NCBI GenBank assembly: GCA_023450745.1
Contig: JAEXGR010000070.1
Coordinates: 1 to 64,000, forward strand
Length of the DNA: 64,000 bases
Reading direction: 5' to 3'
Source: Synergistota bacterium
Lineage (GTDB): Bacteria; Synergistota; Synergistia; Synergistales; Synergistaceae
Each line of letters starts with the position of its first letter. Position 1 is the stretch's first letter. The notes under the pieces are model-generated. The model was not told where the DNA came from. It worked only from the letters and a program-made list of their open reading frames with translations, and searched no databases. This document shows positions 57,377 through 64,000 of this stretch, one piece after another. A program made the position numbers and the translations under genes.

Positions 57377-57922
57377 TTATTTGGGTTCAAGCAGCCCGTA
57401 GCCGCCCTCTTCCCGGCGGTAGACGACGTTGATCGCGCCCGTTTCGTCGTTCTTGAAGAGGAAGAACGAATGCCCGAGCAGGTCCATCTGCATCGTGGCT
57501 TCGACCGGCGTCATCACGTCCACCGTGAATTTCTTTCTTTTTACGATCTCGCGCGCTGGTTCGTCCTTCTCCATCACCGGCGCCGGGATGAGTTCAGGGT
57601 CGATATCGAAGGAAATCTCCTGTACCTTCATGCGGGCCTTATCGGTGAGGTAGCTCTTGTGTTTCTTCACCTGCCGCTCGATATTTTTGAGCGCCTTGTC
57701 AAAGGCTTTGCGAAGGTCAGGGGCGTAATCCTCTCCGCGCATCACGACTCCGTTTACATTTGAGGTGATCTCAACCACATTCATACCCCTCTTGTAGTTG
57801 AGCGCGACCTGAGTGTCCAGGATACGGTCAAAGAACTTTTCGATCTTGAAAAGCTTCTTTTCCATATAATCCTTAATATCTCCGGGGAGTTCAACATTGC
57901 GCGTGACAAAACGTACCTCCAT
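57377..57922 (-). CDS. hpf: Ribosome hibernation promoting factor, long form
   Basis: Pairs 70S ribosomes into inactive 100S dimers. The 181-residue protein has the YfiA-type N-terminal domain (VRFVTRNVELPGDIKDYMEKKL as its opening region, in part; LNYKRGMNVVEIT) and the C-terminal dimerisation domain (MTPVEATMQMDLLGHSFFLFKN), so it is the long form. GAGGAG lies 6 bases before the ATG. It has its own terminator and a 250-base upstream region. Confidence 0.95.
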   Translation of the reverse strand: MEVRFVTRNVELPGDIKDYMEKKLFKIEKFFDRILDTQVALNYKRGMNVVEITSNVNGVVMRGEDYAPDLRKAFDKALKNIERQVKKHKSYLTDKARMKVQEISFDIDPELIPAPVMEKDEPAREIVKRKKFTVDVMTPVEATMQMDLLGHSFFLFKNDETGAINVVYRREEGGYGLLEPK

Positions 57923-58184
57923 AGCAACTCCTCCATTCGTATGGTGCTTTATATTACTGCTGTATTTATTTTAGCATGATATCCAAATAGGCTCAAATGT
58001 GCAAATTATGTAAATATTAATCACATTGACAATTTCTAAAAGTTTATATTTAATAACATCCGCCGTAAAAATAAGCAAAAACAATAGTAGCGTAAAAGCG
58101 GGTTTGGTATTATAATATCCGCACTTTATAGTTTTTGTTCTTCAAAACGATATTGTTGCCATTTAAAGAATGGAGGTCATAAAA

Positions 58185-59348
<1,164 letters not shown>

Positions 59349-59367
59349 AAATTACGCAAAAAAAGAA

Positions 59368-59410
59368 AAGATGTCCGCGCACGTCAAACGGGCGCGGGCA
59401 TCTTATTTTG
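59368..59410 (+). terminator. Terminator of the aminotransferase gene
   Basis: AAGATGTCCGCGC (59368-59380) pairs with GCGCGGGCATCTT (59392-59404) with one mismatch, then ATTTTG. It lies between convergent aminotransferase and radA genes. Confidence 0.8.
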
Positions 59411-59436
59411 CCGTTAGTTTTTCGCGGCGCTTAAAG

Positions 59437-60789
59437 TCACCGTTTAAGGAACAGATCGACGATCTCCCGCAGCGAGGAGATTTTGAGCGTCTCGATCGGG
59501 TAGCTGTCTTTCGGCGTGCGGCGGCTGATTACGGCCTTTTTAAAGCCCAGGCGCGCCGCCTCTTTGACGCGCATCAGCGTGCGTCCCGCGGGGCGCACCT
59601 CTCCCGCGAGGCCGACCTCGCCGATGAAACATACCTCCGAGGGCAGTTCGATATCCGTCACGGCGGAGGCGAGCGAGGCGCAGATTCCAAGGTCCGCCGC
59701 GGGGTCCTTGAGCTGCAGGCCGCCCGCGACGTTCAGATAGATGTCGCTCGTGCGCGAAGGAATGCCGCAGCGTCTTTCGAGCACGGCAAGGAGCAGCTGC
59801 AGACGGCTTGCGTCGATGCCGCGCGCCGTGCGCCGCGGATATGGGAAGGGCGTCGGGCAGGCAAGCGCCTGAATTTCCGCGGCAAGAGCGCGCGAACCTT
59901 CGAGCACCATCGAGATAGAGACGCCGGAGCTGCCGAGATCCGTGCCGTTCCAGTACAGGCGGCTGGGGTCGTTGACCGCGGAGAGCCCCTTTTCGGACAT
60001 CTCAAAGATTCCCAGCTCCTCCGTGCTGCCGTAGCGGTTCTTTTCCGCGCGCAACAGTCGGTTGGGCGAGTTCTGCTCGCCGGAAAAAAGCAGCACGACG
60101 TCCACAAGATGCTCGAGCAGCTTGGGCCCCGCGATCTGCCCCTGCTTTGTGATGTGTCCGACGAGCACGGTCGGGATGTTGCAGCGCTTCGCCGTCTCGA
60201 CGGCCATCGCGGCGACGCCCTTGACCTGATTGGGCGACCCCGCCCAGCCGCTTTCGCTGTCGGCGCGGAAGGCCTGCACGCTGTCTATCACCATAAAAGC
60301 GTAGTTGTGTCTCTCCGCGGCCGCAAGCGACGCGGGAAGGTCGCTTTCGCAGAGCAGGTCCAGCCCCCGCGTCATCAGTCCGAGCCGCCGTCCGCGCAGC
60401 GCAAGCTGCCCGGAAGACTCTTCGCCCGAAATGTAGAGCACCGATTTTCCCTGCTTCGCCATCGCGGCGCAGACCTGCAGCAGCAATGTCGATTTTCCCA
60501 CTCCCGGCTCGCCGCCGAGCAGCGTGACGCCGCCCTGCACCCAGCCGCCGCCAAGCACGCGGTCCAGCTCTTCGATGCCGGAGGGGATACGCTCCTGTTC
60601 TTCGACCTCCAGGCCGGAGATGGGAACGGCGGCTTTCGCTGCCGCCACCAGCCCGCCTTTGACGGTCTGTATCGGCGTATCGTCCTCCATTGTGCCCCAC
60701 GAGCCGCATTTCGGACAGCGTCCGATCATCGTCGTACTCCGGTAGCCGCATTCGGAACACCGGTAACTGCTTATCTCTTTTTTTGCCAT
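59437..60789 (-). CDS. radA: DNA repair protein RadA
   Basis: RadA promotes branch migration in recombinational repair. The 450-residue protein has the N-terminal zinc finger (CSECGYRS...CPKCGSW), Walker A GGEPGVGKST near residue 93, the RadA-specific KNRYGSTEELG and a Lon-protease-like C-terminal domain (DIYLNVAGGLQLKDPAADLG). Length is normal. It lies 7 bases after the PHP gene, at the end of the redox-sensor operon. Confidence 0.96.
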   Translation of the reverse strand: MAKKEISSYRCSECGYRSTTMIGRCPKCGSWGTMEDDTPIQTVKGGLVAAAKAAVPISGLEVEEQERIPSGIEELDRVLGGGWVQGGVTLLGGEPGVGKSTLLLQVCAAMAKQGKSVLYISGEESSGQLALRGRRLGLMTRGLDLLCESDLPASLAAAERHNYAFMVIDSVQAFRADSESGWAGSPNQVKGVAAMAVETAKRCNIPTVLVGHITKQGQIAGPKLLEHLVDVVLLFSGEQNSPNRLLRAEKNRYGSTEELGIFEMSEKGLSAVNDPSRLYWNGTDLGSSGVSISMVLEGSRALAAEIQALACPTPFPYPRRTARGIDASRLQLLLAVLERRCGIPSRTSDIYLNVAGGLQLKDPAADLGICASLASAVTDIELPSEVCFIGEVGLAGEVRPAGRTLMRVKEAARLGFKKAVISRRTPKDSYPIETLKISSLREIVDLFLKR

Positions 60790-60796
60790 TTTTATA

Positions 60797-61546
60797 TCAA
60801 CCCCACGGCCATGAAATGCGCCGTCCGTCCTCTTTGCGCAGCGCTTTTTTTATCTCCTCGAAGGTCGGCTCTTCCAGCATCATCTTTGTGCAGTTGGCGC
60901 GCGACATCGTATCAAGCGAATGGGAATCGGACGATCTGATGAACGTGCGACCCGGATATTGTTCGCGCCACCTCTGCGCTTCGTCACAGTTGAGGCGGCG
61001 GGAAAGTTCAAAGGCGTCGGCGGGATAATCCGCGGGCATCGGCCCCAGCGCCGCCGGATACGAGAAGGCCGGACGGTCCACATGGGCAAGTATCGCCAGG
61101 CCGCCGACCTCTTTCATCTTGGCGACGATCTGGTCCACTTCGTAGCCCGCGCCCTGTATGAGAAGGGTATCCTCTTCTTTTACGATTTCGTTGTCCGCGC
61201 CGACGACGATCTGATAGCCGAAATGCTCGACGTCGTTCGGAATCGGCCGGATACGTTTCCAGAGCCACTCCTTGTACGCATAGGCCGTCCCGTAATCCGG
61301 GAAGACGCATAATATGTGAATATCTTCCGCGCTCTGCGTCTCGATGCAGGGGAGCACGACGGGAGACCCCGCCGCGGCGTCATGGATGCCGGGAAAGTTT
61401 TCGCAGGTATTGTGGTCGGCGACGCCGATAATGTCCAGCCCCGCCTCGCGCGCCTGGGCGACGATCTCCGGCGCTCCCATCTCAAGCTCTCCGCAGGGAG
61501 AGAGCAGCGTATGTATATGAAGGTCCACCCAGAAGGGCTTCAGCAA
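60797..61546 (-). CDS. PHP domain phosphoesterase
   Basis: A 249-residue metal-dependent phosphoesterase of the PHP group, with metal ligands in DLHIHTLLSPCG (residues 8-19), GVADHNTCENF, the acidic ETQSAEDIH and AHVDRPAF, and SSDSHS late. PHP proteins of this group are often found beside DRTGG and hydrogenase-like proteins in anaerobes; no substrate is known. It follows the DRTGG gene by four bases and precedes radA. Confidence 0.88.
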   Translation of the reverse strand: MLKPFWVDLHIHTLLSPCGELEMGAPEIVAQAREAGLDIIGVADHNTCENFPGIHDAAAGSPVVLPCIETQSAEDIHILCVFPDYGTAYAYKEWLWKRIRPIPNDVEHFGYQIVVGADNEIVKEEDTLLIQGAGYEVDQIVAKMKEVGGLAILAHVDRPAFSYPAALGPMPADYPADAFELSRRLNCDEAQRWREQYPGRTFIRSSDSHSLDTMSRANCTKMMLEEPTFEEIKKALRKEDGRRISWPWG

Positions 61547-61550
61547 GGTT

Positions 61551-61886
61551 TTATCCCTTCACTCCCAGCGCGCTGAGCTTCGCGCAAACCTCATAAAGGC
61601 TCTCGGGAACGGAGAGTATCGTAATGTTTTCGGCGCGGCAGCGCTCGATGAGGTCGTCCGGCGCCTTACGTCCCGCGGCGATAACGATCATCGGCAGGTC
61701 TTTGAGCACCGCGACGGCGGCGACGTTAAGATGCGCCTGTATCGTCACCCAGACGGAGCCCTCCTGGGCGACCCCCATGATAAAGCTCAGCAGGTCGCCG
61801 GCGATCGCCCCCGTGACCTCGCGGCCGCCGTCTCCCGGGCACTGCAGCTCGCCGCCGAGCGCCGCGCGGATATCGTCTATCGTCAA
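61551..61886 (-). CDS. DRTGG domain protein
   Basis: A 111-residue single-domain protein of the DRTGG type, a fold found next to CBS domains and in phosphotransacetylase N-termini, probably binding a nucleotide. Matching segments are VTGAIAGDLLSFIMG, VWVTIQAHLNVAAVAVL and the final ILSVPESLYEVCAKLSALG. It starts at TTG overlapping the stop of the Fe-S gene by 4 bases, with GGGTGGAG upstream. A second DRTGG gene lies upstream in the same operon. Confidence 0.85.
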   Translation of the reverse strand: MTIDDIRAALGGELQCPGDGGREVTGAIAGDLLSFIMGVAQEGSVWVTIQAHLNVAAVAVLKDLPMIVIAAGRKAPDDLIERCRAENITILSVPESLYEVCAKLSALGVKG

Positions 61887-63199
61887 TTTGCTCCACCCTT
61901 TCTTTTCAGAGTCTGAGGCTGTGATTCAGAAAGAACCACAATTTTGTTCGCCAGCGAGGCGATACCCTCGCGAAGCTTGAAGATACAGTCGGTTACCGAG
62001 CCGTGGCCGCGCACGATCTCCTCCGCCATCGCCTGGCAGGAGGGACGCCCGCAGGAGCCGCAGTCGATGTGCGGCAGTCCCGAATATATCTCCTTCATCT
62101 GCTGGAGCTTCACCATCGCGTCCGCCACGTTGTCGGAGAGCGGCAGGCGCGGGCGCGGCAGGTACTCCTTCGTGATGGACCAGAAGTCCATCGCGTAGAG
62201 CTCTTCGACGCGCCGCAGATCTTTGGGAGTGATCTCCCAGTTGGTCTTCATATTATTAAGCCTGAGATTGGCGAGGAAACGCGAGTCGGCCGTACCGATG
62301 CCGCCGACGCAGCCGGTGTCGCAGACGCGGCATTCGATGAAGTCCACCGAGCGCAGCCTGCCAAGCTCAAGCTCCTGCAGGACGTCGATCGTGTTCCTCA
62401 TGCCGGAGACGGCAAGCGTCGTCAATTTTCTTTCGGAGAAAGACTGGAGGTGACGGGCCTCGCCGCCGCGCCGGGCCCACTGGACCCAGCGGTTGTTGCG
62501 TTCTTTCAGGGTCTGTCCGGCGGCGGAGGAGACGTTGCTCGCCATGATGCTGCGCGCCACCCGGCGCACCGTGACCGCGTGGTTGATCGGCGAGCGTTCC
62601 CGTCCCTGCGGCTCTCTGATCATCGTGATCTTTGACGAGCAGGGCGCGAGCAGCGTTACGGGAACGCTGCTGTTCGTCCTCATCCGCCAGAGGTCCGCTC
62701 CCAGTTCAAGCGGAGAGCAGACATGGACGACCCGCGAAAGAAGCTCGGGGAAACGCGACTGTATCAGCCTCAGCACGGAAGGGCAGTAGCATGATATGAG
62801 GGGGAGCGAGGAGGCGGGCGTCCGCGCGATCATCTGGGCGCTCGCGTAGGCGCACAAGTCGAAGGCCTCTTCCACCTCGTCGATAAGGACGTTGAAATCA
62901 AGAGAATTAAGCACCTCTTCAAGCTGGGAGGGATTCATATAATGGCTGAACTGAGAAAAAAATACCGGGTCGGGCACCAGAGAGACTCGGGAGGATTCCT
63001 TTATACGGTTCCAATCGTCCTCTTCGATACCGAGCGCCTGCCGGTGGCAGGAGCGCAGACATTCGCCGCAGTCGATACAGAGCTCGCTGATGATGCTGAT
63101 TTCCCCATCAACGATCCTGATAGCCTCGGCGGGGCAGACCCTGATGCAGTTCACGCATCCCTGGCATGCCTCTCTGGAAATCTTGACGCTGTGGAGCAT
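61883..63199 (-). CDS. [FeFe]-hydrogenase-like 4Fe-4S sensor protein
   Basis: A 438-residue cytoplasmic Fe-S protein. It has two N-terminal 4Fe-4S ferredoxin motifs (C12-x2-C15-x2-C18-x3-C22 and C41-x2-C44-x2-C47-x3-C51), then a domain like the hydrogenase large subunit C-terminus with remnants of the H-cluster motifs (ISCYCPSV, APCSSKIT, ECRVCDTGCVGG), and a C-terminal CGSCGRPSC Fe-S motif. The altered L1 motif argues against normal hydrogenase activity; a redox or H2 sensing role is more likely. Neighbouring HATPase and DRTGG genes support signalling. ATG with AGGGGTGA upstream. Confidence 0.85.
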   Translation of the reverse strand: MLHSVKISREACQGCVNCIRVCPAEAIRIVDGEISIISELCIDCGECLRSCHRQALGIEEDDWNRIKESSRVSLVPDPVFFSQFSHYMNPSQLEEVLNSLDFNVLIDEVEEAFDLCAYASAQMIARTPASSLPLISCYCPSVLRLIQSRFPELLSRVVHVCSPLELGADLWRMRTNSSVPVTLLAPCSSKITMIREPQGRERSPINHAVTVRRVARSIMASNVSSAAGQTLKERNNRWVQWARRGGEARHLQSFSERKLTTLAVSGMRNTIDVLQELELGRLRSVDFIECRVCDTGCVGGIGTADSRFLANLRLNNMKTNWEITPKDLRRVEELYAMDFWSITKEYLPRPRLPLSDNVADAMVKLQQMKEIYSGLPHIDCGSCGRPSCQAMAEEIVRGHGSVTDCIFKLREGIASLANKIVVLSESQPQTLKRKGGAN

Positions 63200-63218
63200 T
63201 GGCACTCACCCCTTTGCT

Positions 63219-63650
63219 TTAATTTTTATTGAAAAACACCGTGCAGTTGAGCGTGGTTCCCTTGCCAACCTCCGACTCGATGCCGAAGAGGTCGCAGTTG
63301 CGTTTTATGTTCGGCAGGCCCATGCCCGCGCCAAAGCCCATTTCGCGGGCCTGCTCCGTCGCGGTGCTGTAGCCTTCGGTCATCGCCTTTTGGATATCCG
63401 CGATGCCGGGGCCCTCGTCCTTTACCACCAGATCCACACGATCCTCGGAGATCAGCGCCTGAAGCATGCCGCCGCCCGCGTGTATCACGAGGTTGATCTC
63501 CGCCTCATAGGTGATGATCGCGACCCGCCGGCAGACGCCGGAATCTATTCCTAACATCTTGAGGGTGTTTTTTATATTGTTGGAGGCCGCGCCGGCGACC
63601 ATAAAATCATTCCCCTCAATTCTGTATTCAAGACAGACAGGGGCTCCCAT
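63219..63650 (-). CDS. HATPase, anti-sigma-factor-like (RsbW family)
   Basis: A 143-residue GHKL ATPase domain protein resembling RsbW/SpoIIAB serine kinases. The N-box is in YEAEINLVIHAGGG, the G1 box is DEGPGI near residue 78, and the G2 box is GFGAGMGLPN near 105. There is no sensor or dimerisation domain. It is 19 bases from the Fe-S protein gene and 3 bases from the DRTGG gene, so it likely phosphorylates or binds a partner in the same redox signalling unit. No sigma factor is in the window. Confidence 0.88.
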   Translation of the reverse strand: MGAPVCLEYRIEGNDFMVAGAASNNIKNTLKMLGIDSGVCRRVAIITYEAEINLVIHAGGGMLQALISEDRVDLVVKDEGPGIADIQKAMTEGYSTATEQAREMGFGAGMGLPNIKRNCDLFGIESEVGKGTTLNCTVFFNKN

Positions 63651-63653
63651 GCC

Positions 63654-64000
63654 TTACATCTCCTGAATCTGTATGCTCGGTTTCATACCCTTTGCGAAAA
63701 GAATACCACAGGCTTCAAACATACTGTATTTTGTGAGAAGGATAGGGATCCCGTTGTCTTTCGCCAGCTGAACGGTTTCTTCGAGCGGGACCTTGCCGCG
63801 GACAAATACGATGGCGGGGATATCGAGCATCTGCGCGGTGCGGACTATCTGCACATTCGTCAGTCCCGTCAGAAGAAGCGAGCCCGGCGTGCAGAAGGCA
63901 AGCACGTCGCTCATAAGATCACAGGCGTAGGCGTTATTCACCACAATACTGTTGAGATCGTCCGATGTTGAGATATTGTTAGCATCAAGAAATGATGCCA
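63654..64000 (-). CDS. DRTGG domain protein, cut by window edge
   Basis: A second DRTGG-type protein whose reading frame is open to the right edge, so its start lies outside. The visible 115 codons contain ACDLMSDVLAFCTPGSLLLTGL, shown here as two parts of the family pattern (ACDLMSDVLA and LLLTGL), and the end LTKYSMFEACGILFAKGM. An internal GTG at 63944 could begin a 96-residue product but lacks the first strand of the domain. It heads the operon inside the window. Confidence 0.8.
   Translation of the reverse strand, partial: ASFLDANNISTSDDLNSIVVNNAYACDLMSDVLAFCTPGSLLLTGLTNVQIVRTAQMLDIPAIVFVRGKVPLEETVQLAKDNGIPILLTKYSMFEACGILFAKGMKPSIQIQEM

Overview
The window looks like the chromosome of an anaerobic, amino-acid-fermenting member of the Synergistota, with Cloacibacillus or a close relative as the best guess. 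This rests on gene content, not on a database match. A small secreted protein (35319-35978) ends in a Synerg-CTERM-like tail. Amino-acid uptake and oxidation genes are prominent. Most genes look GC-rich by eye, and a family 1 encapsulin/ferritin pair, split GcvPA/GcvPB-like subunits and a hydrogenase-like Fe-S regulator are present. No tRNA, rRNA, CRISPR array, prophage or insertion sequence was recognised.

Layout. 1-11.8 kb is a minus-strand housekeeping block with tight translational coupling: HU (cut by the window edge), der, UPF0210 with its ACT-domain partner, a degenerate priA, coaBC, rpoZ, gmk, remA-like, yicC, hflX, cmk, pyrD and pyrK. Then come ade, the encapsulated-ferritin/encapsulin operon, yadS and a low-molecular-weight phosphatase. 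From 16.7 to 35.1 kb lies an amino-acid catabolic region: an AGCS symporter, a five-gene Fe-S/FAD dehydrogenase operon, two NhaC antiporters, two YtcJ-type amidohydrolases in an AT-rich island, and an operon of SDR, GcvPA-like, GcvPB-like, NAD-kinase-like and SDR genes. The symporter, the dehydrogenase operon and the GcvP-like operon each carry a (T/C)GTATAC element at the promoter, and a GntR/FCD regulator is encoded at 39.1 kb. I infer one regulon for import, oxidation and decarboxylation of an unidentified amino or imino acid.

36-45.4 kb holds a LytS-like kinase with a winged-helix response regulator, the GntR regulator, a MATE exporter, CarD with a separate copy of its C-terminal domain, a Fur-family regulator with a pterin-synthase-like protein, and a lipoprotein esterase. 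A pair of 11-bp-spaced repeats occurs upstream of both the kinase operon and the esterase, which predicts a two-gene circuit.

45.6-57.9 kb contains argG behind a T-box leader, surE, an M50 protease, and a complete thiamine salvage locus. In that locus thiT-thiN and thiD-thiM-thiE-thiW diverge from two TPP riboswitches whose promoters share one palindrome. pepT, coaE, a UvrD helicase and hpf follow. 58.2-64 kb carries an aminotransferase, radA and a redox-sensing module (DRTGG, HATPase, hydrogenase-like Fe-S protein, DRTGG, PHP) that runs off the right edge.
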